From NCBI GenBank assembly GCA_964369185.1, contig CAYJEN010000016.1:1-28332 (forward strand): 28,332 nt of DNA, in the 5' to 3' direction. The DNA comes from CAYJAZ01 sp964369185 (lineage in GTDB: Bacteria > Desulfobacterota > Desulfovibrionia > Desulfovibrionales > Desulfovibrionaceae). This document shows positions 8,327-16,492 of this stretch, piece by piece (the first letter of the stretch is position 1; every line of letters starts with the position of its first letter). The notes beneath the pieces were generated by a model. The model had not been told where the DNA came from. It saw nothing but the letters and a program-made list of their open reading frames with translations, and ran no database searches. Position numbers and translations under genes: made by a program.

Positions 8327-8419
8327 AGTTACCTCAATTTATGATTTGTATGTGAATTTTGTATGAATTTTTGGTTTATGAGATTTTTTAAGAGATATTT
8401 TAGTAAAATGCATAAAACA

Positions 8420-9481
8420 TTACATTCCTGTCATACGAACAAAAGCAAGTGGATGATATATTACTGCACCGGCGGTTGAAGCTGCAAGCTTTTGAGTTAA
8501 TGAACTTTCTTGTCTAAATGGAGGATAGGCTCTAAACTTTTCAGGTGCTACACACTCCCCTACTGACTGACCTAATATTTCTTCAGGATAAAAACAAACT
8601 GTTTGTGTACCATCAGGAGCAAGTAACTCAGGAACTACAACGATTCTAAGACTTGTAAAGTACTTTTTAAGCATATCAAGTACTGAAACGTTATAATCTG
8701 TTGCAGAGCCAAGCATAACATTTAAAGATGGTGACAAAGCTAAAACAAGAGGAAACTGTGCATTTACATGCCCGCCCATATTGCTTACAAGTTCTTCAAA
8801 TAGTTTAAGAATATCTTCATACTTTTCTTTAGTGTTTTTATCGCTCCACAACACTTTACCTTCATGAGAAATAGGTGAAATAGCCGCTGGTAATGATGGA
8901 TCATTCAATATACCAAATATTTGTTTACCTTCTACACCAAGAAGATAAAATCTATTTGCATCAATATCTAGCATCGATGTAGCAGCTCTTTGCTTATCTG
9001 CGACTAAAGCAATTTGCGCTTCACCGGCTATCTCAGCTTCTAAATCGCCAATAGAAATAAGAGTTTGAAATCTATACACATCTCTAAATGGAAAATTATA
9101 ATTTAAATTTGCATTACCATTGTTAGCAAAATCAGAATATGGTGCTGTAGAACCAATTACTTCATTAGTTCTGAAATGAATCTGTGAAGATGAAAAATTA
9201 CCTTTTTTTACCTCAGGAAACATATCTCGAGCACTTCTTTTTTTTGTTAAAATTTCAATTGCTTTTGGATCCCAATAGCCTAAAAGTGCAGATGGAACTG
9301 TAACGTTAGCTTGAGTAATTAAATTTGTATCTAGTGCTATTTTATTATAATTATTAGATATTTCATTTCCATTAGAATCAACATTTCTACCATTTTCAAT
9401 CCATCCTTTTGGATTGTAGAGGTGAACATCTTTCGAGTTGGCCAAATATTTAATCTCATTATTAAAGTCAATTTTATTCAT
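8420..9481 (-). CDS. Major capsid protein (DUF2184-like)
   Basis: Main head shell protein. The 353-aa product has the layout of DUF2184-type capsid proteins: an N-terminal arm (1-60), a segment with LLGYWDPKAIEILTKKRSARDMFPE (about 62-86), then VYRFQTLISIGDLEAEIAGEAQIALV and an RAATSMLDIDANRFYLLGVEG segment. The C-terminus (QKLAASTAGAVIYHPLAFVRMTG) is typical. Gene order (cement protein, capsid, connectors) agrees. No N-terminal delta domain is obvious, so scaffolding may come from the DUF2213-type gene upstream. Confidence 0.85.
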   Translation of the reverse strand: MNKIDFNNEIKYLANSKDVHLYNPKGWIENGRNVDSNGNEISNNYNKIALDTNLITQANVTVPSALLGYWDPKAIEILTKKRSARDMFPEVKKGNFSSSQIHFRTNEVIGSTAPYSDFANNGNANLNYNFPFRDVYRFQTLISIGDLEAEIAGEAQIALVADKQRAATSMLDIDANRFYLLGVEGKQIFGILNDPSLPAAISPISHEGKVLWSDKNTKEKYEDILKLFEELVSNMGGHVNAQFPLVLALSPSLNVMLGSATDYNVSVLDMLKKYFTSLRIVVVPELLAPDGTQTVCFYPEEILGQSVGECVAPEKFRAYPPFRQESSLTQKLAASTAGAVIYHPLAFVRMTGM

Positions 9482-9511
9482 ATACTACCTCATATTTATA
9501 AGTATAAAAAA

Positions 9512-9985
9512 TTACAACCAATTTGAAATAACAATCAGCTCTCCACTATTCCCACCTGAAACAACATAAAAATCAGTTTCTATAAAATTTTCTAAGCTAC
9601 TTCCTGCTACTGCAGTATTGATAGAACCATCTAGTAAGTTAGCATAAACCTTTTCTCCAACTTCAGCATCATTATTACTTGTAGCAAACAGGTCACCCTT
9701 TAAACAAACTGATAAGTATTCGTTAGCCTCAATTGAGTTACTCGCAGAAGAAAAAGAATCATGATTATAATAAGTTGAAATTGGTAGCGCAACTCCAAGA
9801 GGTTTACCACTGCCACTTTTATTTACTCCTTCTCCATTACGCCAAACAAAGTTTCCACATAGAATTTTATCTAAAGCGACTAAAGCTTTACAATAATAAA
9901 CTATCGGATTTGTCATAATCCTTCCACCTTCAATGCCAATTTCTGGAAAAGAATTCATTTTTCTTTGAAAAGTTGAATTATTCAT
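9512..9985 (-). CDS. Head decoration / structural cement protein
   Basis: A 157-aa beta-rich protein just upstream of the capsid gene, matching the gp24-like cement proteins that stabilise expanded heads. The phrases GIEGGRIMTNPIVYYCKALVA (about 17-37), YLSVCLKGDLFATSNNDAEVGEKVYANLLDG and a C-terminal FYVVSGGNSGELIVISNWL are the recognisable parts. Normal length and an ATG start with a GGAGT site. Confidence 0.7.
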   Translation of the reverse strand: MNNSTFQRKMNSFPEIGIEGGRIMTNPIVYYCKALVALDKILCGNFVWRNGEGVNKSGSGKPLGVALPISTYYNHDSFSSASNSIEANEYLSVCLKGDLFATSNNDAEVGEKVYANLLDGSINTAVAGSSLENFIETDFYVVSGGNSGELIVISNWL

Positions 9986-10034
9986 AGAATACTCCTATAA
10001 AAAGAATTTTTTAGATTTATAAAATCAGCATTAA

Positions 10035-11099
10035 TTAATCAAATCTTGAGCGAAATACTCTTTTATTTTGCCAAGATTGTTGTATATTTTGATTTTTTAT
10101 TAAAGCTTGAATAACATCTTCAGCACTTTCTTTAGTTGCAGTCACATTAAGAATATTGCATGCATGAAGGTAAATATCCTCTGCACTATCAAAGGCAAAC
10201 ATATCCATTGTTCCTGTAAAAGGAAGGCATTTTGTAATAGCGTGCTGCATTTCTTTATATTGAATAGCTAGTTCTTCGCGTATGACTTTTTCTGTTTTTT
10301 CAATATCTTTTGTACGTATTTTGTTAGAATTATTATCAAAGGCTTTAGTTAAATCATCGCTCTTATTATTTGAATTTAGCTCAGAATTAATGCAATTACT
10401 TTGATTTTCATAATTTGCCAGAAGACTTTTAAAGTCATTAACTAAATTTGAAAGTTCATAAAATAAATCTTCTAGGCTTTTTTCATTTTCATCATTTATT
10501 TTTTCTAATTCAACTACTGCATCTTTTTCAGAGCTATCCATTTGATTTAATTCTTTTTTATTTATAGTATTACTATCCGCAACTATTACATCCGCCCCAA
10601 CCCGACCTTCTTCAACTAATGCCACATGATTTCCACGTATATTTGTCATCAAAAAATCATATTTTTGTCCATTAAAAATACCGCTTTCTAAAATCGGTTC
10701 ATACGCATAAGCAGCTGATAATTCAACTCTTTCACCACTTTCAATTTTTCTTATAGCTTCTGCGTCTGTTACAATTATGCTGTTTTGCAAATATGGTTCG
10801 CTAAAACAACAATCAGTCCCCAATGAACCTACTCTATGCTCTTTTTGTGGTTTTTGTGCATGTTCAATGTAGTGCCCTCGTAGAAGAGGCAATCCATTAA
10901 ATGTATCAACTGCTAAGTTTAACTCATATGCACTTCTATATGCATAATATACCTTATTTGCTGATAACTCTAAAGCCTTATAATTAGGAATTTCATAACC
11001 ATAATATGGACTTACACACTCTTTACTAATATTACTTAAACCCACATGCAAGAAGCCGTTTTCATCTATTTTTCTTTTAGTATCTAAAGCAAATTTCAT
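10035..11099 (-). CDS. DUF2213-type head maturation/scaffold protein
   Basis: A 354-aa protein with two parts. Residues 1-175 match DUF2213 in style: FNGLPLLRGHYIEHAQ, then EHRVGSLG, VELSAAYAYEPI and NIRGNHVALVEEGRVGADV. Residues 185-310 are acidic, N/S/K-rich and coiled, as expected for a scaffolding segment. DUF2213 proteins are found before capsid genes and are thought to be maturation proteases. Cleavage activity cannot be judged from motifs here. The combination suggests a protease-scaffold fusion. Confidence 0.72.
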   Translation of the reverse strand: MKFALDTKRKIDENGFLHVGLSNISKECVSPYYGYEIPNYKALELSANKVYYAYRSAYELNLAVDTFNGLPLLRGHYIEHAQKPQKEHRVGSLGTDCCFSEPYLQNSIIVTDAEAIRKIESGERVELSAAYAYEPILESGIFNGQKYDFLMTNIRGNHVALVEEGRVGADVIVADSNTINKKELNQMDSSEKDAVVELEKINDENEKSLEDLFYELSNLVNDFKSLLANYENQSNCINSELNSNNKSDDLTKAFDNNSNKIRTKDIEKTEKVIREELAIQYKEMQHAITKCLPFTGTMDMFAFDSAEDIYLHACNILNVTATKESAEDVIQALIKNQNIQQSWQNKRVFRSRFD

Positions 11100-11124
11100 A
11101 TCTTCTCCTAGTAGTTTGTCAATT

Positions 11125-12471
11125 TTATACCTTTAAAGTCCCAAAATTTAAGTCTTGCATTAGGTAGTTTCGAGCTTCTTCCTTTGTAAGAATATTTTTA
11201 TCTACATAATTTACTAAAATATTAGATTTAATTTGATTAATTTCAGTTTCATTTCTTATCTCGTTATCTGCTAAAGCAACCCATTTAAATGAAAGGTTAT
11301 TGTCAATCATTGAAAAGCTATTAATTTGTAATAATTCTATAATTTTTTTTAAATTGCTTGATAGTTGTTTTTCTTGCATTGAAGTACAGTAGTCATAAAA
11401 GTTGTGAATATCGCTTTGCCCAGTTGCATTGAAACCACTTGGTGAAATTCCGAGTAACTTAACTGCAGGAATTCTAAAAACTGTTGCAATCATTTCTAAT
11501 GATTGACGAACTATTTCAGTTGTACCTGATAAAGAGGTATCCAATTTAACTAACTCTTCTTGTTCTTTATCAAGTGCAAAGATACCATTATTATTTTGTT
11601 TTTCCACAAAATAGCTTAATCGTGCTTCTAGAGAACTGGTGCCTTCACCTGCTAAAGCTCCTGACATATTTGTTTTAAGGGCAGTAAGTGAAAATTTTGT
11701 TAGTAGTCTAGCGGCTGCATCTCTACTTTTTGTAAAGTGCATAACATACTCCCACGCTAGTTGAGCTAACGGAATTCCAAAAAAGTTATAAGATGGTTTA
11801 TATAATAATGGTGCATCCTTACCTGAAAAATATAAAAATCTAGATGCATGGATTTCTTTACCTGAAACTAACCACGTAGAAGGCATAAAATAGTCTTTAC
11901 TTAGTGGGTTAATCGAATTATACCTTCCTGGAGAGCAATTTATTGGGTCAATAATATGAAATCTTTTTAAACTATTCTTTGGGAATGTAACTGAATCTAA
12001 AATAAGCGGTGAATTTAGTAAGTTTTCTGGAGTACCTGTATCAATATAGATTAAACACCCACCGTAATATCCTATCATTTCAGCTGCTTTTCTTAATAAA
12101 TTTTGTATATCAAATTTTTTCAAATCTATTCTTATAAATTCTATTAATTTGTTTGAATTTGATATTCCTACTTCATTTTTTTTAATTTCTGATGTGTAAC
12201 TTAATTCAACAAATTTTTTCGTCATTTCATCAGCTAAAGTTTCAACTCCTGCACTTATAAGAGGGTTTTGGGCTATTTGTTGAAGAAGAGGATATCCTAA
12301 AAAACCACTTTTAGAATTTGGCATACTTCCAAGCAAGTCAAAAAAAGTATCAGGTAGTGCATTATCTAAGGCATAACAATTTTCTTCTGAATTCATACTC
12401 TGTGCATGATAAAATCTTGTAATATCGCACATATTTGAGTAGTTATTTTCTTCACTTTTTTTAAATTTCAT
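11125..12471 (-). CDS. Portal protein (DUF1073-like)
   Basis: Head portal through which DNA is packaged. The 448-aa protein resembles DUF1073-type portals: LISAGVETLADEMTKKFVEL near residues 71-90, MIGYYGGCLIYID (about 133-145), and AVKLLGISPSGFNATGQSD (about 338-356) are the clearest markers. It lies directly after the large terminase. DUF2213 follows immediately, with no Mu gpF/SPP1 gp7-like minor head gene between them. Full length, no break. Confidence 0.83.
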   Translation of the reverse strand: MKFKKSEENNYSNMCDITRFYHAQSMNSEENCYALDNALPDTFFDLLGSMPNSKSGFLGYPLLQQIAQNPLISAGVETLADEMTKKFVELSYTSEIKKNEVGISNSNKLIEFIRIDLKKFDIQNLLRKAAEMIGYYGGCLIYIDTGTPENLLNSPLILDSVTFPKNSLKRFHIIDPINCSPGRYNSINPLSKDYFMPSTWLVSGKEIHASRFLYFSGKDAPLLYKPSYNFFGIPLAQLAWEYVMHFTKSRDAAARLLTKFSLTALKTNMSGALAGEGTSSLEARLSYFVEKQNNNGIFALDKEQEELVKLDTSLSGTTEIVRQSLEMIATVFRIPAVKLLGISPSGFNATGQSDIHNFYDYCTSMQEKQLSSNLKKIIELLQINSFSMIDNNLSFKWVALADNEIRNETEINQIKSNILVNYVDKNILTKEEARNYLMQDLNFGTLKV

Positions 12472-12525
12472 CTGAACTCCTAAAAATAAGACTTACTTAT
12501 GGTTTATAAAGTATTTAATATAATT

Positions 12526-13719
12526 TTATCTTTTAAATTTCATACTGTTTTTACCTCGAATATACGTATCAAGAGCATATCTTAAAGCATCAAAACAGTG
12601 ATTGTCTTTATCAAGTATAATAGGTAAAATTTCTGAGGTGTTTTTATCTACTTTATACGAATAATTCATTGCTTCATAAATTGTGTTTTTACAGCGTGGA
12701 TGAATTATAATTTTTTCAAAGCTCTTTAATATACTTATCCCATCAATAACCGATCCAGCCCACTTTGATGCTGCTAAAATATTAAATCCTTGTCTTTTTA
12801 AATAGTTTATAGTTTCAGGACGTGAGTTATCTGCCCGTATTTCTGATTTTCTGCTTGTTTCAATTGAATCAAATAACTGTGGAATGTTATCTATATCTAT
12901 GTTATTTGCATATACTTCTTGATCAATATATAAATGATTAGAAAGAATAAATGCACGAATAAGAACTGTGGGATCGTTTGAAAATCCCCAATCTACACCA
13001 TGATAAAATTTTATATTTAATGGAGTTTTAAATTCCTTTACTTCATATTTATCTTTAAATATCTGTGCATTTGTATGGGCTAAGCACTCACCTTCCCAGA
13101 TATTTAAATAGGCGTTATAATCATTTTTTTTACAATTTATCATTTCTTTATAAAGCACTTTTGTAAACCATGGATTATCCCTAAAGGAAACTTTTTTTAT
13201 TAAACTGTCTTCTTGTTTGTTTTTAATAAATCTTTGATAAGTTTCATCTTTTTCCAAATACGGATTGAATGAAATCCAAATTTCAGATTTTTCACTCCTT
13301 ATGGTTGGTATTAACACTTCCCATGAATTACGAGTTACACTATGAGCTTCTTCTACCCAGCAAATATCTATATTTTCAAGAGATTTTATTTTATTGATAT
13401 CATGATGAAGTCCATGAAACAAAAACTCTGAGCCATTTGTACATAAGATTTTTCTTTCACGAATTATAAAAAAATTTTCAAGATTCATTCGATAAATAGT
13501 ATCAACAAGTAGCTTATGAACAGACTCAGAAATGCTCGATTGATACTCTCTAGCACAAAGAATACGTATTTTTTTCTGTGTAGAAAGAATAATTAATGCA
13601 ATTGCAAAATGCCATGACTTTGCAGCTCCTCTACCACCGTAAAAAATTTTATAGCGATAAGGCGAAAATAAATCAGAAAATGCACTAGCAAATGCTATTT
13701 TTCTCATCATTTTAGGCAT
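12526..13719 (-). CDS. terL: Terminase large subunit (PBSX-type)
   Basis: DNA-packaging motor and nuclease. The ATPase domain has a Walker A GGRGAAKS (residues 28-35) and a Walker B ICWVEEA (119-125). The RNase H-like nuclease domain starts near 238 with HGVDWGFSNDPTV (D243), continues with IRADNSRPETI (D297), and ends with DNHCFDALRYAL (D372, D377). At 397 aa it has the normal length of PBSX-type TerL. All key residues are present, so the motor should work. PBSX-like terminases are often linked to headful or random packaging, which matters for the gene-transfer-agent hypothesis; that link is suggestive only. Confidence 0.92.
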   Translation of the reverse strand: MPKMMRKIAFASAFSDLFSPYRYKIFYGGRGAAKSWHFAIALIILSTQKKIRILCAREYQSSISESVHKLLVDTIYRMNLENFFIIRERKILCTNGSEFLFHGLHHDINKIKSLENIDICWVEEAHSVTRNSWEVLIPTIRSEKSEIWISFNPYLEKDETYQRFIKNKQEDSLIKKVSFRDNPWFTKVLYKEMINCKKNDYNAYLNIWEGECLAHTNAQIFKDKYEVKEFKTPLNIKFYHGVDWGFSNDPTVLIRAFILSNHLYIDQEVYANNIDIDNIPQLFDSIETSRKSEIRADNSRPETINYLKRQGFNILAASKWAGSVIDGISILKSFEKIIIHPRCKNTIYEAMNYSYKVDKNTSEILPIILDKDNHCFDALRYALDTYIRGKNSMKFKR

Positions 13720-13742
13720 ATTATCCGCCTTTTAACAAATAG

Positions 13743-14018
13743 TTATTGATTTAAAGTATTTTTTATGTTTTCAAATTTATCAGGCAACTTATCACATTCA
13801 CAGCTTTCATGATTTTTATCTTCTTTTGAATTAACCAATTCTATTAGGATTTTACCATCGAGTTGTTCTGCGTTTTCAAGCTGCTGTGAGGTATTTAGTC
13901 CTAATAAAAGATTCAGTTGTCTAATTGCTGCCAACCTTTCGTGATTTGAGCCTTTTTCAACTATTTCTAAGAGTTTTTCAATAGCCTTTTCTTTGTTCCA
14001 AGCATTTGAATTTTCCAT
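13743..14018 (-). CDS. Probable small terminase subunit
   Basis: A 91-aa protein directly upstream of terL. The helical segment IEKLLEIVEKGSNHERLAAI (about 13-32) followed by QLNLLLGL resembles the oligomerisation part of small terminase subunits. No helix-turn-helix DNA-binding domain is visible, and the usual length is larger, so this may be a reduced TerS. The ATG at 14018 is chosen because of a GAGG site six bases upstream; the TTG at 14039 has no good site. It overlaps the upstream gene by 41 bases. Confidence 0.5.
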   Translation of the reverse strand: MENSNAWNKEKAIEKLLEIVEKGSNHERLAAIRQLNLLLGLNTSQQLENAEQLDGKILIELVNSKEDKNHESCECDKLPDKFENIKNTLNQ

Positions 14019-14250
14019 AGATATCCTCACCCTGAGCAATTTTTTTATTATGCTCTATTATAAACTGCCGGTGATAAGAACAGAATTCTTTTGAAACATA
14101 TTTCTCCTTTATTGTTTCAATTTTTTCATCTGTAGCATCAAGCCTTTTTTCAAAGTTCTTTTTTAACTCCTTAAGAAAATATGCAATTATTGACATAATA
14201 CATGAATTTACAAGTAATAAAGCATTTACTAAAACGTCTTGATTTTCCAT
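13978..14250 (-). CDS. Small membrane-anchored phage protein with coiled coil
   Basis: A 90-aa protein with one likely N-terminal membrane segment (VNALLLVNSCIMSIIAYFL, residues 8-26) followed by a charged coiled coil (about 27-52). It stands between the lysis genes and the terminase genes. The layout (anchor plus coil) is compatible with a lysis accessory or an inner-membrane spanin, but no specific family is recognised. ATG start with an AGAGG site six bases upstream. Confidence 0.55.
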   Translation of the reverse strand: MENQDVLVNALLLVNSCIMSIIAYFLKELKKNFEKRLDATDEKIETIKEKYVSKEFCSYHRQFIIEHNKKIAQGEDIYGKFKCLEQRKGY

Positions 14251-14303
14251 AGTAAACCTCTTTTGCTAAAAGGCTTTTTGACTATATTTTTACATTTTTA
14301 CAT

Positions 14304-14537
14304 CTATTCAAGCATCAACATTTCAATATTATCAATAAAGTTAAAGAGCGTAGCAGCATCTCTTTCATCCATCCATACACCTTTAACATCATCAAGTATC
14401 ACTACCTTGCTTGATTTTAGAATTGGCAACGGTGGGAGGTGATTCACTATTTTCCCCTCTGAACTTATCCACGAGCATCCTTGAAGCATCAGAACTAATA
14501 CTATCACGCTGTTTTTCAATAGATTTTTTTTCAACAT
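14304..14537 (-). CDS. Small lipoprotein, probable outer-membrane spanin (Rz1-like)
   Basis: A 77-aa protein with a lipoprotein signal: basic start (LKKNLLKN), hydrophobic VIVLVLM, and lipobox LQGC with the modified cysteine at residue 21. The mature part has a PPLP motif. Small lipoproteins in phage lysis cassettes usually act as outer-membrane spanins that finish lysis of Gram-negative cells. Its first half overlaps the 68-aa upstream gene in another frame by 146 bases, echoing Rz/Rz1 nesting. The function is inferred from signal and place. Confidence 0.6.
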   Translation of the reverse strand: MLKKNLLKNSVIVLVLMLQGCSWISSEGKIVNHLPPLPILKSSKVVILDDVKGVWMDERDAATLFNFIDNIEMLMLE

Positions 14538-14598
14538 ACTTTAGTACCCTTTCAAATAAACTAAGGAGTGATAAGCATACTTTAGTAAAAACCTCCAT
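14392..14598 (-). CDS. Small protein overlapping the lipoprotein gene (possible spanin partner)
   Basis: A 68-aa protein with a hydrophobic/amphipathic N-terminus (TKVCLSLLSLFERVL, residues 5-19) and a charged, helical middle. It has a strong AAGGAG site four bases before its ATG, so it is likely translated. Its last 146 bases also encode the start of the lipoprotein gene in another frame. By position it could be the inner-membrane spanin, but the membrane segment is weak. It may be a different small lysis protein. Confidence 0.48.
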   Translation of the reverse strand: MEVFTKVCLSLLSLFERVLKYVEKKSIEKQRDSISSDASRMLVDKFRGENSESPPTVANSKIKQGSDT

Positions 14599-14633
14599 AA
14601 AAGCTCCTTAAAATTATGAATTATGAATTTTTT

Positions 14634-14828
14634 CTATTTTTTATCAGCATCATCTGCATTTTCGGCTTTACCAATATTAAATGCTAAATAATTTATGATA
14701 TTATAAATCATTTTATAAATTGAAGAACTCGTATCTGTTGGTGCTGACAAAAAAACAGCTACGAATGCACAAATTGAAATAATAACTGACAAAAATAATT
14801 CCCAATTTTCTGTAATTTTTTCTAACAT
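14634..14828 (-). CDS. Putative holin
   Basis: A 64-aa membrane protein next to the endolysin. It has one strong membrane segment (LFLSVIISICAFVAVFLSAP, residues 11-30) and a weaker second one (IYKMIYNIINYLAFNIG), ending in a short charged tail. Small size, two hydrophobic stretches and the endolysin neighbour make a holin likely; it would open the membrane to release the endolysin, which lacks a signal peptide. Confidence 0.65.
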   Translation of the reverse strand: MLEKITENWELFLSVIISICAFVAVFLSAPTDTSSSIYKMIYNIINYLAFNIGKAENADDADKK

Positions 14829-14837
14829 AAATTTCTC

Positions 14838-15551
14838 CTATTTGATTTTATTTGCAAATGCTAAACGAATATCAGCATCTAATTTTTTTGCTTTGTACGA
14901 TTTAAAAAGTCTATTAATATACTCTGTAAGCTTTTCAATTCTATTTATCCAACCACGACGAAATACTTTTAACTTTGGCTTTTGCTGACACAAACGCATA
15001 TAATATTTAGCGCGTTCTTCAAGCATTAGCTTTGCAGATTTTTCTATATCAGCCTGAAATGCTTTTGTAAGAGTATCATTCCCGATTACACCGTCAATTT
15101 TTGTTCCAATTGCTTTTTGAAGAACTTTTACACCATAAAATGAACCACTATTTACTGCATAATCATACGTAATTATTGATAAATATAAGGGGAGTTTATA
15201 TATTTTTGGTGAAAGCCAAAAAGCATTATAAAGGATACGTTTTGCTTGTTCTTTAGTCATTTCAACAATTGAACGCCTATTGACAGAAAAAATTTTAACT
15301 TCTGTAAGAACTTTTCTCCCTTGTTTAGTTCTTTCGTAGTCTTCAAGAAATCTTAACGAAACACCATATTTAGTAACTCCGCCCGGATCGCTTTTATGGT
15401 CCGCCAGTCCACCCTCTACACAAGCTAAATGTTTGTATGCCAACTCAAAATTTTCAGGATATACATATTCTTCTGTAGCCCCTTCTTTTTTTTGAATTTT
15501 TTCATCGGAAATAAAACAATTCGATTCTACACTTGATGTATTCTCACTCAT
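14838..15551 (-). CDS. Endolysin, glycoside hydrolase 108 family with peptidoglycan-binding domain
   Basis: Muramidase that degrades the cell wall for release. The catalytic region (about residues 30-125) has the family signature VEGGLADHKSDPGGVTKYG, with the Glu of EGG as the likely catalytic acid. Residues about 130-190 fit the peptidoglycan-binding domain of the family (YDYAVNSGSFYGVKVLQ, IDGVIGNDT). No signal peptide, so a holin is needed. The ATG at 15551 is chosen for its AGGAGG site; a longer reading from a GTG at 15623 has no such site. It is the first gene of the cluster and lies divergent from ruvC. Confidence 0.82.
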   Translation of the reverse strand: MSENTSSVESNCFISDEKIQKKEGATEEYVYPENFELAYKHLACVEGGLADHKSDPGGVTKYGVSLRFLEDYERTKQGRKVLTEVKIFSVNRRSIVEMTKEQAKRILYNAFWLSPKIYKLPLYLSIITYDYAVNSGSFYGVKVLQKAIGTKIDGVIGNDTLTKAFQADIEKSAKLMLEERAKYYMRLCQQKPKLKVFRRGWINRIEKLTEYINRLFKSYKAKKLDADIRLAFANKIK

Positions 15552-15782
15552 GTCTTCCTCCTTTTTTTGTCTTATACACCCTCTTTTTAACCTCGTTCTG
15601 TCTACCCGCGACCAGACGCACACAAACGCACTCTACCTACTTGACAAGGTTTTGTATTTCTTATGGAAAATAATTTATTTCAATTATATCAAATAGATAA
15701 AAATCCTTGACAGATACAAATACTTCCCGTATTCCTAATTTTCCTAAAAAAAATTTAAAAAAATATTTAATAATATAGAAGA
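15552..15782. other. Divergent intergenic region, phage cluster / ruvC
   Basis: 231 bases between two divergent genes. Two TTGACA boxes lie on the plus strand (15641-15646 and 15707-15712). The second has 17 bases to TATTCC (15730-15735), a weak -10 for ruvC. On the minus strand TATAAG occurs shortly before the endolysin ribosome site, without a convincing -35. The part at 15580-15650 is markedly richer in G and C than its surroundings. No integrase site or tRNA end was recognised. Confidence 0.45.
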
Positions 15783-16277
15783 ATGAAAAATAATCTAATA
15801 AATCAAACAATTATAGGAATTGATCCTGGCTCTACAGTAACAGGCTGGGGGATAATATCTGAAAAATCAGGCATATTGAGCTTAGTTGATTGTGGTGCGA
15901 TTAAAAACCCTAAAGCAGATTTCAACTCTAGACTTTCTTATATCTTTCATGCTTTAAGCGAAATTTGTAAATCATATCAACCGCAAGAAGCAGCTATTGA
16001 ACAAATATTTGTCGCAAAAAATGCTTTGTCTGCTTTAAAGCTTGGTCAAGCCCGTGGAATTGCACTTGCTTGTTGCATGCAGTACAATATTCCTGTTTAT
16101 GATTACGAACCGACTAAAGTTAAGCAGGCTGTTGTAGGAAATGGACGTGCTGATAAAACTCAAGTTGCGTTTATGGTAAAAACTCTTTTGAATCAAAAAG
16201 AACTACCTAAGGTACTTGATACAACTGATGCGCTTGCAATTGCAATCTGTCATGCTAATTCACGAAGATTTCTCTAG
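15783..16277 (+). CDS. ruvC: Holliday junction resolvase RuvC
   Basis: Endonuclease that resolves Holliday junctions in recombination and repair, working with RuvAB. The 164-aa length is normal. The catalytic acids are in place: D14 (IGIDPGSTVTGWG), E73 (AAIEQIF), and D146/D149 in DTTDALAIAICH with H157. The AKNALSALKLGQARG segment is the usual RuvC helix. ruvA and ruvB do not follow. It starts from ATG with a weak AGAAG site. Bacterial style and completeness favour a host gene over a phage resolvase. Confidence 0.93.
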   Translation: MKNNLINQTIIGIDPGSTVTGWGIISEKSGILSLVDCGAIKNPKADFNSRLSYIFHALSEICKSYQPQEAAIEQIFVAKNALSALKLGQARGIALACCMQYNIPVYDYEPTKVKQAVVGNGRADKTQVAFMVKTLLNQKELPKVLDTTDALAIAICHANSRRFL

Positions 16278-16344
16278 CGTCAAATAATAGACATACGAAG
16301 ATTTATAGGAACTTACTATGAAATTTTAGCCTGCATATACTTCC

Positions 16345-16406
16345 ACTAGGAAAAATTTTCCCAACTTCAACTGTCAAAAAAACATCATGACTAGGAAAAA
16401 TTTGCC
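16345..16406 (+). promoter_or_regulatory. Two upstream activator-site-like repeats
   Basis: ACTAGGAAAAATTTTCC (16345-16361) and ACTAGGAAAAATTTGCC (16390-16406) are 16/17 identical and start exactly 45 bases apart. The first contains the palindrome GGAAAA-A-TTTTCC. They lie about 45-105 bases upstream of a sigma-54 promoter, the normal place for binding sites of an enhancer-binding activator. The activator itself is not in the window. Confidence 0.6.
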
Positions 16407-16448
16407 ATATTTTCATGAATACACTTATAAAGACACACTTAATTTATC

Positions 16449-16465
16449 TTGGCACATAACTTGCT
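16449..16465 (+). promoter_or_regulatory. Sigma-54 promoter (-24/-12)
   Basis: TTGGCAC-ATAAC-TTGCT matches the sigma-54 consensus at nearly every key base, with the invariant GG (16451-16452) and GC (16463-16464) spaced 12 bases apart. The gene start is 28 bases downstream, with a GGGAGC ribosome site between. Confidence 0.82.
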
Positions 16466-16492
16466 TACTAAATAATAACAAAGGGAGCAGTT

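Noticed and set aside
8327..8419. Short spacer before the small head gene with repeated TTCATACAAA-like words
   Set aside because: The similarity is short and fits AT-rich chance; no hairpin or gene.
14019..14039. TTG start for the small terminase-like gene
   Set aside because: The ATG at 14018 has a well-placed GAGG site; the TTG has none.
15552..15623. Longer endolysin start at a GTG (15623)
   Set aside because: The extra 24 residues are arginine-rich and unlike the family, and there is no ribosome site; the ATG at 15551 has AGGAGG.
15783..16277. ruvC as part of the phage element
   Set aside because: It is divergent, of normal bacterial length and style, and separated by its own promoter region; a host gene is more likely.
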